Shown: positions 8,791 through 18,711, counted from the first letter of the stretch. The stretch is DNA of 64,000 nucleotides from CAVOGJ01 sp963700865 (GCA_963700865.1 CAVOZC010000018.1:1364001-1428000); one strand, 5' to 3'. Translations and numbers: made by a program. Notes: generated by a model not told the origin, from the sequence alone.

Positions 8791-10550
8791 GCGTCGTTGG
8801 ACCGCGAGCCAAAGAAGCATGCCTGGTTCCGCGTGTTTGCGCCAGTCCGGGTCAACGGCATGCTTCGTCGGCGTGCGCAGTTTGTGGGGTAGGAGCGACA
8901 ACGCGCACGCCTTCAGAGCCCGCTTGCTTCGGTGGGTCGATTGGCTGCGCCTGCTCAAGCGGGCTCTTGTGGCTCGCGGTCTAACGATCTCGTCAAGGAC
9001 GGTGTCTTGCGTGGACGTCGTTGGACCGCGAGCCAAAGAAGCATGCCCGGTTCGGCGTGTTTGCGCCAGTCCGGGTCAACGGCATGCTTCGTCGGCGTGC
9101 GCGTTTCTGGGTTAGGAGCGACAACGCGCACGCCTTCAGAGCCCGCTTGCTTCGGTGGGTCGATTGGCTGCGCCTGCTCAAGCGGGCTCTTGTGGCTCGC
9201 GGTCTAACGATCTGGTCAAGGACGGTGTCTTGCGTGGACGTCGTTGGACCGCGAGCCAAAGAAGCATGCCTGGTTCGGCGTGTTTGCGCCAGTCCGGGTC
9301 AACGGCATGCTTCGTCGGCGTGCGCAGTTTGTGGGGTAGGAGCGACAACGCGCACGCCTTCAGAGCCCGCTTGCTTCGGTGGGGCGATCGGCAGCGCCTG
9401 CTCAAGCGGGCTCTTGTGGCTCGCGGTCTAACGATCTGGTCAAGGACGGTGTCTTGCGTGGACGTCGTTGGACCGCGAGCCAAAGAAGCATGCCCGGTTC
9501 CGCGTGTTTGCGCCAGTCCGGGTCAACGGCATGCTTCGTCGGCGTGCGCGTTTGTGGGTTAGGAGCGACAACGCGCACGCCTTCAGAGCCCGCTTGCTTC
9601 GGTGGGTCGATCGGCTGCGCCTGCTCAAGCGGGCTCTTGTGGCTCGCGGTCTAACGATCTGGTCAAGGACGGTGTCTTGCGTGGACGTCGTTGGACCGCG
9701 AGCCAAAGAAGCATGCCTGGTTCCGCGTGTTTGAGCCAGTCCGGGTCAACGGCATGCTTCGTCGGCGTGCGCGTTTGTGGGTTAGGAGCGACAACGCGCA
9801 CGCCTTCAGAGCCCGCTTGCTTCGGTGGGTCGATTGGCTGCGCCTGCTCAAGCGGGCTCTTGTGGCTCGCGGTCTAACGATCTGGTCAAGGACGGTGTCT
9901 TGCGTGGACGTCGTTGGACCGCGAGCCAAAGAAGCATGCCTGGTTCGGCGTATTTGCGCCAGTCCGGGTCAACGGCATGCTTCGTCGGCGTGCGCGTTTC
10001 TGGGGTCGTAGCGACAACGCGCACGCCTTCAGAGCCCGCTTGCTTCGGTGGGTCGATTGGCTGCGCCTGCTCAAGCGGGCTCTTGTGGCTCGCGGTCTAA
10101 CGATCTGGTCAAGGACGGTGTCTTGCGTGGACGTCGTTGGACCGCGAGCCAAAGAAGCATGCCTGGCTCCGCGTATTTGAGCCAGTCCAGATCAACGGCA
10201 TGCTTCGTCGGCGTGCACGTTTGTGGGGTAGGAGCGACAACGCGCACGCCTTCAGAGCCCGCTTGCTTCGGTGGGTCGATTGGCTGCGCTGCTCAAGCGG
10301 GCTCTTGTGGCTCGCGGTCTAACGATCTGGTCAAGGACGGTGTCTTGCGTGGACGTCGTTGGACCGCGAGCCAAAGAAGCATGCCTGGCTCCGCGTATTT
10401 GAGCCAGTCCAGGTCAACGGCATGCTTCGTCGGCGTGCGTTTGGGGTAGGCACAACGCGCACGCCTTCAGAGCCCGCTTGCTTCGGTGGGTTGATCGGCT
10501 GCACTGCTCAAGCGGGCTCTTGTGGCTCGCGGTCTAACGATCTGGTCAAG
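8791..10550. repeat. Tandem array of eight ~223-bp units, each a nested cloverleaf palindrome
   Basis: Units begin (CGTTGGACC) at 8795, 9019, 9242, 9466, 9689, 9912, 10135 and 10357; spacing is 222-224 bp, and the last unit lacks its linker. In unit 5 a 17-bp outer stem (9689-9705 with 9863-9879, one G-T pair) encloses three hairpins: GAAGCATGCC/GGCATGCTTC (9708-9717, 9751-9760), GGCGTGCGCGTT/AACGCGCACGCC (9764-9775, 9793-9804) and GAGCCCGCTTG/CAAGCGGGCTC (9809-9819, 9849-9859). A ~32-bp linker joins units. The array is open in several frames on both strands only because it is repetitive and GC-rich; I see no ribosome binding sites or protein family and call it non-coding. Function unknown. 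Confidence 0.9.
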
Positions 10551-10587
10551 CGTTTGCGAAGTCTGTGTCTTCGATCAATTGTTTCGA

Positions 10588-11013
10588 TCAATTTTGCTTC
10601 GAGATCACGACGGGACATTGCGCAAGGCGAACCACTGCTTCGGCGACGCTACCCATGACCAGATGGGTCAGGCCAGAGCGGCCATGCGTGCCGAACACCA
10701 TCAGATCCACGTTTTCGCGCTCGGCGAAATCGACGATGGCACGCGCCGGATCACCGGTCAGCAGATGGTGATCGAATTCCAGGTTCGGGTCATCAGGGAC
10801 GAGCTCTTTCAGTAGCCGCAGTAAATCCTCCGACCTCGGTCCCGGTGGCCCATAATAGGATTTCTCGTGGCCACCATAAACCGACGGCGGCTCCTCGACG
10901 TGTACGATCAGCAAGCGAGCTCCCGTCGCGCGCGCCAGCGTCGTCGCCAAGTCAAACGCCGCATCGTCGCGATGAGAAAAATCGGTCGCGAACAGAATGC
11001 GCTCAAGGTTCAT
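10588..11013 (-). CDS. Universal stress protein, UspA family
   Basis: A 141-residue single-domain USP. It starts MNLERILFATDFS and carries the ATP-binding signature G-x2-G-x9-G-S as GTHGRSGLTHLVMGSVAEAV near the C-terminus, so it is probably an ATP-binding type. USPs are cytoplasmic stress-survival proteins. ATG at 11013 is preceded by GGAGG at a proper distance, which decides it over an upstream ATG 57 bp away. It reads towards the repeat array; its stop is 38 bp from the array edge. Confidence 0.9.
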   Translation of the reverse strand: MNLERILFATDFSHRDDAAFDLATTLARATGARLLIVHVEEPPSVYGGHEKSYYGPPGPRSEDLLRLLKELVPDDPNLEFDHHLLTGDPARAIVDFAERENVDLMVFGTHGRSGLTHLVMGSVAEAVVRLAQCPVVISKQN

Positions 11014-11403
11014 TTGCTCCTCCGCAGAATTTGCTCCGCTGATTGAAATCAACCAACAGTCGTTCGCCATTTCGCGGTCTTGATATCATCCGACTCCAGG
11101 AAGTGCAACGTTCGTGCCGAATGCCACATGCGGACGTTACCCGCGATTTACATGTGCCCCTTGCGGCACAAGCGCGCAGCAACGCCCATCGCGGGATCCG
11201 ACAGACCGTGGCTGCCGTCGAGTCGCGGGGAGCCCCCGTGACCGGCCGCGGCAGCCGGGGGGAGCTTGCCGCCTTGCACCACGGGGCTCGGGGGGGACAA
11301 TGACGTCGAGTCGGGGGCGTGCGGCGAGGTCCAAGGTCTGGCGACATTGGCGACCGCCTCGGGATGTAGGATACGGCCTTGCAATTTCATGAGGAGGTCT
11401 CTG
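11014..11403. other. Divergent intergenic region
   Basis: Upstream region shared by the stress protein and the TPR gene; no gene seen. It must hold both promoters, but no convincing consensus hexamers stand out. TCCAAGGTCTGGCGACATTGG at 11330-11350 resembles the head of the 97-bp repeat at 14.7 kb and may be a degenerate copy. Confidence 0.5.
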
Positions 11404-12705
11404 GTGCTGGTTCGCGTCATTTGCGGCATCGTCTGGGTTCTATCGTTGACTGCCGTGGCCCCGGCCGCCGAGGTGGGGGCTGGTGATGAAGTCGTGGTGA
11501 TCGACTGGGACGCCAAATTCCGCCTGCCGGAAGGGGTCGTGGGGTCCGCCGAATTGGGGAGCGTCTATGCGATCGACAAGGTCGACGGAGACTGGCTGTG
11601 GATCACCGTCGCTGGCGGCTGGATCCACCGTACCCAGGTCATCCCGGTGCGGGAGGCGGATGCCTACTTCACGCAGCGGATCGAGGAAGATCCGACGGCG
11701 GAACGCTATTTCGAACGGGCGTTGGCCCGTTTTCGCATGGGGGCGTTCGCTGAGGCGATCGCCGACTTCGATGAGGCCATGGCGGGTGAGCCCGCGGCGA
11801 AGTATCTCACGGGTCGCGGAGCCGTCTGGCTGGCGCAAGGTGACACGGCCAAAGCGATCAACGACCACACGGCGGCCATCGAACTCAACCCGAAATTCGC
11901 GGCGGCCTATTACAATCGGGGCATGGCGCACCAGGCGGAAGGCGAATTCGACATGGCCATCGCCGATTACAACCGGTCCATCAAATTGAACCGCCAGAAT
12001 GGCCGCGCCTACATTAATCGGGGGTTGGCCTGGCACAGGAAACGCGATTACGAAAAGGCCGTGCGGGACTTCACGCGGGCCTGCGAGATGAATCCAATGT
12101 GGCCCCTGCCGCTCAACAACCGCGCGGACGCTTACAATCGCATGCAGGAATACGACAAGGCGATCGCCGATTGCAACACAGCACTTGAACTCGATCCGAA
12201 GTTTAGCTGGGCGTTTGTCAACCGAGGAAATGCCTGGCGAGGCAAGGGAGAACTGCAAAAGTCCCTCGACGACTATGAACGGGCCCTGCAAGTGAATTCC
12301 CAGTACCCACCCGCCTATCACAATCGGGCTCTCGCGCTGGCCGAGCAGGGAGACTATGTGGCCGCGATCAAAGACTTTCAGAAGGCGATTGCATTGAACG
12401 AAAATTACGCCTCGGCCTACAACGGGTGGGCTTGGGTCCTGGCGACCTGCCCTGTCGATGAACTGAGGGACGCCACGCAGGCCGTGGCACTGGCGGAGAA
12501 GGCCTGTCGTCTGGATCGCGAAGAATGGAACCACTTTGGAACGCTCGCGGCCGCTTATGCGCGGTTGGAAGATTGGGAGCGAGCCACCAAGGCCCAGCGG
12601 CGGGCCCAGGCGATGTTGCCAGCAACGGCCAGCGATACGGAAAGGGCGGCGGTGGCCGAGCGGCTCGCGTTATTTGAGAAACAGCAGCCCTACACCCATC
12701 CCTGA
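11404..12705 (+). CDS. Exported TPR-repeat protein
   Basis: About 433 residues: an N-terminal signal peptide (VICGIVWVLSLTAVAPAAE), an SH3-like segment around residues 25-80 (GDEVVVIDWDAKFRLPEG, DGDWLWITVAGGWIH), then about eight consecutive tetratricopeptide repeats with typical spacing (AYYNRGMAHQAEGEFDMAIA, AYINRGLAWHRKRDYEKAV, AFVNRGNAWRGKGELQKSL). TPRs act as protein-protein scaffolds; partner unknown. GTG at 11404 is preferred over ATG at 11389 because AGGAGG (11392-11397) sits exactly 6 nt before it and would otherwise be inside the coding sequence. Confidence 0.85.
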   Translation: MLVRVICGIVWVLSLTAVAPAAEVGAGDEVVVIDWDAKFRLPEGVVGSAELGSVYAIDKVDGDWLWITVAGGWIHRTQVIPVREADAYFTQRIEEDPTAERYFERALARFRMGAFAEAIADFDEAMAGEPAAKYLTGRGAVWLAQGDTAKAINDHTAAIELNPKFAAAYYNRGMAHQAEGEFDMAIADYNRSIKLNRQNGRAYINRGLAWHRKRDYEKAVRDFTRACEMNPMWPLPLNNRADAYNRMQEYDKAIADCNTALELDPKFSWAFVNRGNAWRGKGELQKSLDDYERALQVNSQYPPAYHNRALALAEQGDYVAAIKDFQKAIALNENYASAYNGWAWVLATCPVDELRDATQAVALAEKACRLDREEWNHFGTLAAAYARLEDWERATKAQRRAQAMLPATASDTERAAVAERLALFEKQQPYTHP

Positions 12706-12789
12706 TCGTCCACGTCCCGCCTTCAGAGACCGGCGACTCGTTGGCCGGGTCGGTGGTCCGGCGGGCCTTCCCATAGCGGCTCTTCGCGC

Positions 12790-13476
12790 ATGTCCAATCC
12801 ACCCTTCCTTCCGTATCGACCGCCCCGTTTGTCGGATGAGGATGCGCTGTCCCGCGGTGAGGCGTTTTATGAGTTGATGAACGAGCGGCGAAGTGTGCGG
12901 TTTTTCAGCGATGACCCGGTACCCCGGCGGCTGATTGAACTGGCCATTGCCACCGCCTCCACGGCTCCCTCGGGCGCCCATCGGCAGCCGTGGACGTTCG
13001 TGGCCATCAGCGATCCGGCCATCAAGCGCCAAATTCGCATGGCGGCGGAAAAGGAAGAATACGAATCGTACGTGGGCGGTCGCATGCCGGATGACTGGTT
13101 GCAGGCCGTTCGCCCCCTGGGTACGAACTGGGAAAAACCGTTTCTGGAGACCGTCCCCTGGATTGTGGTGGTCTTCGAGCAGACCTACCGATGGGGAGAC
13201 GCCGGACAGCAGGAGAAGCATTACTACGTGAAGGAGAGTGTGGGACTGGCCTGCGGATTGTTCATCACGGCCTTGCACGTGATGGGCCTGTCTACCTTGA
13301 CGCACACGCCCAGCCCGATGGCGTTTCTCAGCCAAATCCTTCAGCGACCGCGGAATGAGCGGCCCTTCATTCTTTTTCCTGTCGGCTACCCGTCCGTCGA
13401 CGCCGTCGTACCGGACCTCGAGCGCAAGCGGTTGGAACAAGTCGCCGTCTGGCGGGGCACCGCGCACGATGCATGA
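12790..13476 (+). CDS. Nitroreductase-family flavoprotein, iodotyrosine-deiodinase-like
   Basis: A 228-residue FMN-dependent oxidoreductase. The nitroreductase start NERRSVRFFSDDPVP is followed by STAPSGAHRQPWTFVAISD, and later by YYVKESVGLACGLFITALH and LTHTPSPM. This combination, with the SGAHRQPW loop, matches the iodotyrosine deiodinase/BluB branch better than NfsA/NfsB types. Substrate cannot be inferred; bacterial deiodinase homologs reduce halogenated phenols in vitro. The stop overlaps the hemW start by 8 bp, which implies translational coupling. Confidence 0.85.
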   Translation: MSNPPFLPYRPPRLSDEDALSRGEAFYELMNERRSVRFFSDDPVPRRLIELAIATASTAPSGAHRQPWTFVAISDPAIKRQIRMAAEKEEYESYVGGRMPDDWLQAVRPLGTNWEKPFLETVPWIVVVFEQTYRWGDAGQQEKHYYVKESVGLACGLFITALHVMGLSTLTHTPSPMAFLSQILQRPRNERPFILFPVGYPSVDAVVPDLERKRLEQVAVWRGTAHDA

Positions 13477-14617
13477 ACCGCCGCAAGCCGCGTACATTCA
13501 TGTGCCCTTTTGTCATCATCACTGCGGCTATTGCAACTTCAGCGTGATTGCCGACCGACGGGATCTCGAGTCGGCATTTCTGGACGCCTTGGAACGCGAG
13601 TTGCGAATGTTGCGGGCAGCTCAGCCGATGCAGACGCTGTTCGTGGGAGGCGGGACGCCTACCCGGCTCTCGCTCACCGGCCTGGAACGACTGTGCCAGT
13701 TGCTGGACGAGATGCTGCCGCGTGAGACCGGGCACGAAACGACGTTCGAGGCGAATCCCGAGGACGTGCAGCCACCGCTCGTCGCCTTGCTGCAAGCCCA
13801 TGGTGTGAACCGTTTGAGCCTGGGTGTGCAGTCCTTCTCGAGCGAGAAGCTGCAAGCGCTTGACCGGTGCCATGTCCCCGAGGACGTGACGCGGGCCGTG
13901 GAACTGGCCCGCCAGGGGTTCCCCCGTGTTTCCCTGGACCTGATGTTCGCGGCGCCGGGCGAATCGCTGGCCGCGTGGCGAGCCGATCTGGCGGCCGCGC
14001 GGGCGGTCGGCCCGCAGCACCTATCGACCTACGGGCTGACGATCGAAAAAGGAACCCGTTTCTGGGGGCAGCGGCAGCGAGGTCGGCTGCGGGAAGTGGC
14101 CGAGTCCTTGCAGGCCCAGATGTACGAAGATGCGATCGATACGCTGACGGCCGCGGGATACGAGCACTATGAAGTCTCCAATTTCGCGCAACCGGGCCAT
14201 CGCTGCCGCCACAACGAAACGTATTGGCGGTGCCAGCCTTACCTGGCTTTCGGTCCGGGCGCTGCGCGGTTCATCGAGGGGCGTCGTGAAACGAACCATC
14301 GCAGTACGACGACTTACATGCGGCGGTTGCTGGCAGGCCAATCGCCGGTGGCGGAAATCGACGTGATCACCTCCGAAGATGCGGCGCGGGAAAAGCTGGT
14401 CTTCGGCCTGCGGCGGCTGGAGGGCATTGACCGATGGGCGTTTCAAGTCGAGACCGGTTGGACGGTCGAACAACTGGCGGGGCCGGTCGTGGAGGGCTTT
14501 GTCGAATGGGGCCTGCTGGAGGAATGTGACGGACGGCTGCGGCTGACCCGGGCGGGACTGCTGGTAAGTGATAGTCTATGGCCTGACCTGATCGTGGGCG
14601 GATCGTCGTTGCCGTGA
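13469..14617 (+). CDS. hemW: Radical SAM protein HemW (coproporphyrinogen oxidase-like haem chaperone)
   Basis: A 382-residue radical SAM enzyme. The 4Fe-4S/SAM motif is FCHHHCGYCNF with Cys15, Cys19 and Cys22, the HemW spacing C-x3-C-x2-C. FVGGGTPTRLS, TFEANPED, RLSLGVQSFSSEKLQALDR and the HemN C-terminal HNETYWRCQPYLAFGPGA are present. The family was long annotated as oxygen-independent coproporphyrinogen oxidase, but characterised HemW members insert haem into respiratory proteins. Start ATG lies inside the end of the nitroreductase gene. Confidence 0.9.
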   Translation: MHEPPQAAYIHVPFCHHHCGYCNFSVIADRRDLESAFLDALERELRMLRAAQPMQTLFVGGGTPTRLSLTGLERLCQLLDEMLPRETGHETTFEANPEDVQPPLVALLQAHGVNRLSLGVQSFSSEKLQALDRCHVPEDVTRAVELARQGFPRVSLDLMFAAPGESLAAWRADLAAARAVGPQHLSTYGLTIEKGTRFWGQRQRGRLREVAESLQAQMYEDAIDTLTAAGYEHYEVSNFAQPGHRCRHNETYWRCQPYLAFGPGAARFIEGRRETNHRSTTTYMRRLLAGQSPVAEIDVITSEDAAREKLVFGLRRLEGIDRWAFQVETGWTVEQLAGPVVEGFVEWGLLEECDGRLRLTRAGLLVSDSLWPDLIVGGSSLP

Positions 14618-14702
14618 AATGCGGTCCCACGTGAGACATGCCGCCGATGTTCGCTGTATCGTCGCCGAATTCGCCAGAATTTGGTGGGGATTCGTCGCAA
14701 CG

Positions 14703-14930
14703 GAACGGTCCAAAGTCTGGCGACTTCGGCTACCAGTGGCGTCGCATGCTGCCTGTCGACCGTCGTGGCTGGGGCTTCCAGCCACAGTCCTTGCGACGCC
14801 GCCCTTCCAAAGTCTGGCGGCTTAGGCTATCAGTGGCATCGCATGCCGCCTGTCGACCGTCGTGGCTGGGGCTTCCAGCCACAGTCCTCGCGACGCCGCC
14901 CTTCCAAAGTCTGGCGGCTTAGGCTGTCAC
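14703..14930. repeat. 97-bp tandem repeat with GTGGCTGG hairpins
   Basis: The element TCCAAAGTCTGGCG recurs at 14709, 14806 and 14903, exactly 97 bp apart; two full units and a partial third. Each full unit carries a perfect hairpin GTGGCTGG-GGCTT-CCAGCCAC (14765-14785 and 14862-14882). The rest of the 390-bp gap between hemW and the uracil-DNA glycosylase gene shows no gene. A related head is seen at 41524-41548. Confidence 0.8.
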
Positions 14931-15007
14931 CACGTCGTGCAGGTTGCCGAAACACGGCAGCATTTGATGCTACCCGGCTACCAATCCCACGCAGAGGCCA
15001 GCGGCAG

Positions 15008-15826
15008 CTAATTCGACTTGGGCAGCGGCAGGCCCATCGCCCGCATCAGCAACTGCATGTCCGCCCAGACGTCTTTCTTCGCTACCGGATTGCGGAGCAG
15101 GTAAGCCGGATGATAGGTGGCGATCACCTGGATGCCATTCCAGGCGTGAAATTTTCCCCGCAGGGCGCCGATGGGCGTCTTTTGATTGAGCAGATTGTTG
15201 GCCGACACGGCTCCCAGACAACAGATAAATTCAGGCTGAATGATTTCCAGCTGCTGGTCAAAGTAAGGCCGACAGTTGATCTGTTCGGCCGGCAGCGGAT
15301 TGCGATTGTTGGGTGGGCGACATTTCAGCGTGTTGAGGATGTACACGTCCTCGCGGCTGAGCGACATGGCCTCGATGATCTTGTCGAGCAGTTTGCCGGT
15401 GCGCACCACAAAGGGTTCTCCCAATCGGTCCTCGTCGGCACCAGGGGCTTCGCCAAAGAAGACGAGTCGCGCGTCGGGGTTGCCGACGCCAAACACGGTT
15501 TGCGTCCGTTGCGCCGCGAGTTCGCCGCATAGCTGGCAGGCGGCAACCTGTTGGGCGAGGGCCTGTAATCGTTTCCGCTTATCGCCGGCGGCCGAGATAT
15601 TACGGGCGGGCGACGCGGGCATGGTGAGGACTCCAGGGTTGGGGGCAATTGCCGCATCGACGGCCTGCGCCCCACCGGGCTCGGCAGGTAACTCTGCCGC
15701 GGCCGAGCCGCCATCAGGCGTCGCGTGTGGCGGTCGGGGGAGCTGTCGCACTCCCGCACGTCGATAGCTTTCCAGCAGTTGCCGCACGGCTCGTGGGGTG
15801 ACGGGGTCGGAAGGGTCGGGGCACAT
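15008..15826 (-). CDS. Uracil-DNA glycosylase, family 4 (4Fe-4S)
   Basis: A base-excision repair enzyme removing uracil from DNA, 272 residues. A ~85-residue low-complexity, Pro/Ala-rich extension precedes the catalytic domain. Family 4 features: Cys97 and Cys100 in CQLC, Cys169 in NTLKCRPP and Cys185 in NCRPYFD for the 4Fe-4S cluster; motif GEAPGADEDRLGEPFV at 125-140 for catalysis; and HPAYLL at 239-244 for DNA insertion. The start ATG at 15826 is the furthest upstream; the extension makes the exact start less sure than the domain. The gene is not in an obvious operon. Confidence 0.9.
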   Translation of the reverse strand: MCPDPSDPVTPRAVRQLLESYRRAGVRQLPRPPHATPDGGSAAAELPAEPGGAQAVDAAIAPNPGVLTMPASPARNISAAGDKRKRLQALAQQVAACQLCGELAAQRTQTVFGVGNPDARLVFFGEAPGADEDRLGEPFVVRTGKLLDKIIEAMSLSREDVYILNTLKCRPPNNRNPLPAEQINCRPYFDQQLEIIQPEFICCLGAVSANNLLNQKTPIGALRGKFHAWNGIQVIATYHPAYLLRNPVAKKDVWADMQLLMRAMGLPLPKSN

Positions 15827-16083
15827 GCGGTCTACTTTCGCACCCTGGGACGGACATTTCGCTTTCCGGACGGTGGCCGGATCAATTTCGCGGGGAGGTC
15901 GCCGAGTGCGTGGAAAATAATATAAGCCGCGGCAGGACGGCGACCAACGCCCCTGGGCAGGGCGTGAGCCACCTTGGCGGGGAGCAGCTATATTGCAAGG
16001 TCAAATTGGAGTATCCTGGGAGGTTCCGCGACGCCCTGCCAGTCTGGTGTGGATTCGACTCGCGGTACGGTTCTCTGGTTGTT

Positions 16084-17461
16084 GTGCCTGCCCCCGTGCG
16101 TATTCCGCAAGTCGCTATCGTCGGCCGCCCCAATGTGGGCAAATCCAGCATCTTCAATTGGCTGGCCGGGAAACGGCTGGCGATCGTCGATGATCTGGCG
16201 GGTGTCACGAGGGACCGCATGACCTACCTCATGGAGCATGAGGGCCGTTATTTCGAGATCGTCGACACCGGTGGCATCGGCATCACCGACTCGGACAATC
16301 TGAACGACCAGATCGAAGACCAGATCACGACCGGAATCGAAGAGGCGGATGTCCTGGTATTCGTCGTCGACACCCAGGCGGGTATCCTGCCGCTCGATCG
16401 AGAAGTCGCCAAACGTCTGCGTTATATCGATAAACCGATCCTCAGCGTTGCCAACAAGACGGATGGCCCGACGCATGATGCCAATGCCGACGAGTTTTAC
16501 CAACTCGGTGGTGGTAAGCTGATCCGCGTCAGCGCAAAGAACAATCGCAACAAGGAAGAACTTTTGCAGGCGATTGCCGAGCGGCTGCCCGAATTGCATG
16601 AACCGCAAGAGGAGCGGGAAGAGCCGGAAATGAAGGTTGCGATCGTGGGGCGACGCAACGTTGGTAAGAGCACGTTCGTTAATACGCTGGTGAAGGCTCA
16701 GCGGATGATCGTCAGCGAGATCCCGGGAACGACTAGGGACAGCGTCGATGTGCGATTCGAGCTGGACGGCAAGTCATTCGTGGCCATTGACACGCCTGGT
16801 TTGCGGCGCCGCGTGAGCGTCAAGACGAATGTCGACTTTTATGGAACTCGCCGCGCTCAACGCAGTATTCGCCGCTCCGACGTGACGCTGGTCTTTTTCG
16901 ACGCTTCGCAAAGGATTGGGAAGGTTGACAAACAGCTTTGCAGCTACGTCGGCCGACAACTACAAACCGTGCATCTTCGTAGTGAATAAATGGGACAAGA
17001 TGTACGGAGAGATGCCGACGGAGCGGTGGGTGACTTACCTGCGTGACAATTTTGGCACGATGTGGCATGTGCCGATCGCGTTCATTACCGGGCAGACCGG
17101 CAAGAACTGCAAGACTTTGCTCAATCACGCGCAAATGCTCTTCAAGCAAGCGCGGCAGCGGGTCTCGACGGGGCAGTTAAACAGTCTGGTCCAGCGGGCG
17201 ATGCAGCGTACGCCGCCGCCGCTCTACCAGAATCGCCGTCCGAAGGTGTTTTATGCGACGCAGATTGGCATTCAGCCTCCCACGATCGTTCTGGTTTGCA
17301 ACCAGCCCAAGGCGTTCTCTCCCTCGTATCGCCGCTTTCTATTGAGCGTCTTTCGCGATCACGCACCCTTTCCCGAAGTCCCCATCAAGCTGTATCTGAA
17401 GCGGCGGGCCCAGAATGATGATCGGGATGATTTTCGGAAAGAGAGCCAGCAGGCCTCTTAG
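16084..17461 (+). CDS. der: Ribosome biogenesis GTPase Der/EngA (frameshifted)
   Basis: A tandem-GTPase protein for 50S subunit assembly. First G domain: GRPNVGKSSIFNWLAGK, DTGGIG, NKTD. Second: GRRNVGKSTFVNTLVKAQ, DTPGLRRR, VVNKWDKMYG. A KH-like C-terminal domain follows (PKVFYATQIGIQPPTIVLV, FPEVPIKLYLKRR). The frame breaks near 16950, between GKVDKQLCSYV and DNYKPCIFVVNKWDK; one base repairs it. GTG at 16084 is preferred because homologs start a few residues before PQVAIVGRPNVGK; an ATG at 15910 would add 58 residues with no similarity to the family. Confidence 0.9.
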
Positions 17462-17514
17462 CACCGCATTTACACGCGTCCTGTATACCAGGGCCTCGGC
17501 GTCCAAGGCGACTC

Positions 17515-18468
17515 TTAAATGGCCCACAGCAGGAGTAGCGAGTACGTGATGTCGAGTGGTTTGGCACCATTCGGTTGGCTGTCATAGCGGTCAATCACAT
17601 TGACTTTCAGGCTCAGATTCGAAGCCTTGTCCAGCACCAGTTCCCAGCTGACGTCGCTGATGATGCGGTAGTCCATGAAATCGTGCCAGGATGGAAAGTA
17701 ATCGACGACGGCGGAAACTTGTTGGCGATCGCTCAACTGGTGAGCGAAATCGAAGCCGAAGTTTGCCTCAGCCGTCCATTCTTCGTCGACGCCGCCAAAC
17801 TCGCGTGACGAACCAGCACCGAAGCGACCGCGAAACTCGGCGTTCTCTCCGTCCACGAGCATATATCCCAGACCGCTATTGAGAAAGAATCGCACATCGA
17901 ATTCTTTGAACTCGTCGTACTCCAGACCGAACTTGTTGAACCAACTCCACCGTGGGCTAGGCAGTCGGTAGTCCCAGTCGCCGTACAGCAGGGCGAAGTG
18001 CTGCGTTTCAGTACTATTGGCCGTCGCCTTCGAGTAAGTGAAGTCGATGTCGGCATTCGTCTGCTCGGTCTCGCGCGAGATTTCGAAACCGGTTCGTAGA
18101 CTGAACGCCTGAGCATTGCCGTCCGCGCCGTTGATGCCGATTTCGAACGAGCCGTCCCAGTAGGGGCCGATCCAGCTGAGCGGGTTGTACCAGGCGGGGC
18201 GAATCGGAGGCTCCTCCCCCAAGCCCAGATCGGGTGCAAGCAGCAGTCCACCCTCGGTCGGGGCGATCGGGCCCGGGGGGATCGATTCGATGTCCGACGA
18301 AGGCTCCACCGGGGCCGGTATGGGCTCGCTCACCCCCTCAGCCAATAAGGGCGGAAACGTAATGGATTCGAACGTCTGCGGGGGGAATTCAAATTGGGCC
18401 ACGCATGTCGTGGTGGCCAGGAGGCAGGCCAGACCGCAGATCAGTAGGGTGCATCGTGGCGGATGCAT
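17515..18468 (-). CDS. DUF481-type outer membrane beta-barrel protein
   Basis: About 317 residues with a signal peptide (CTLLICGLACLLATTTCVAQ). A proline-rich linker is followed by the barrel region, starting WDGSFEIGINGADGNAQ and alternating polar/hydrophobic strands (ISRETEQTNADIDFTYSKA, NKFGLEYDEFKEFDVR). This is the salt-induced YdiY/DUF481 pattern. It ends LLLLWAI; a terminal aromatic or hydrophobic residue is typical of outer membrane barrels. ATG at 18468 is chosen so that the signal peptide starts at the N-terminus. Role unknown. Confidence 0.75.
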   Translation of the reverse strand: MHPPRCTLLICGLACLLATTTCVAQFEFPPQTFESITFPPLLAEGVSEPIPAPVEPSSDIESIPPGPIAPTEGGLLLAPDLGLGEEPPIRPAWYNPLSWIGPYWDGSFEIGINGADGNAQAFSLRTGFEISRETEQTNADIDFTYSKATANSTETQHFALLYGDWDYRLPSPRWSWFNKFGLEYDEFKEFDVRFFLNSGLGYMLVDGENAEFRGRFGAGSSREFGGVDEEWTAEANFGFDFAHQLSDRQQVSAVVDYFPSWHDFMDYRIISDVSWELVLDKASNLSLKVNVIDRYDSQPNGAKPLDITYSLLLLWAI

Positions 18469-18711
18469 CCGCCCCGTTGGTGGTTGGCCGATAGCGATCA
18501 CAAGAGTCGTTGGTACGGGACGCGGGTTCAGGGGGTCATCAGATAAGAGGCCTTATAGCAAGATCGCAAACCGAGCCACAAGCGAACTTGTCCCGACCCC
18601 GCAGAAGTCGGGTCTTTGACTGGGGCAATCCCTGCCCGCTACTCTCCGTCGGGTCGCGTGGCTTGGTGCGTCCGCCTCCGCGAAATGCCGGGCGCGGCGC
18701 CAGCAACCCCT

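Noticed and set aside
8755..10450. A ladder of 88-136-residue reading frames with near-identical sequence on both strands
   Set aside because: They follow the 223-bp repeat period, differ in frame between units, lack ribosome binding sites and have no protein family. They are open because the repeat is GC-rich and carries few stops.
11440..12534. 364-residue minus-strand frame opposite the TPR gene
   Set aside because: Shadow of the TPR repeats; the plus frame has the signal peptide and repeat pattern.
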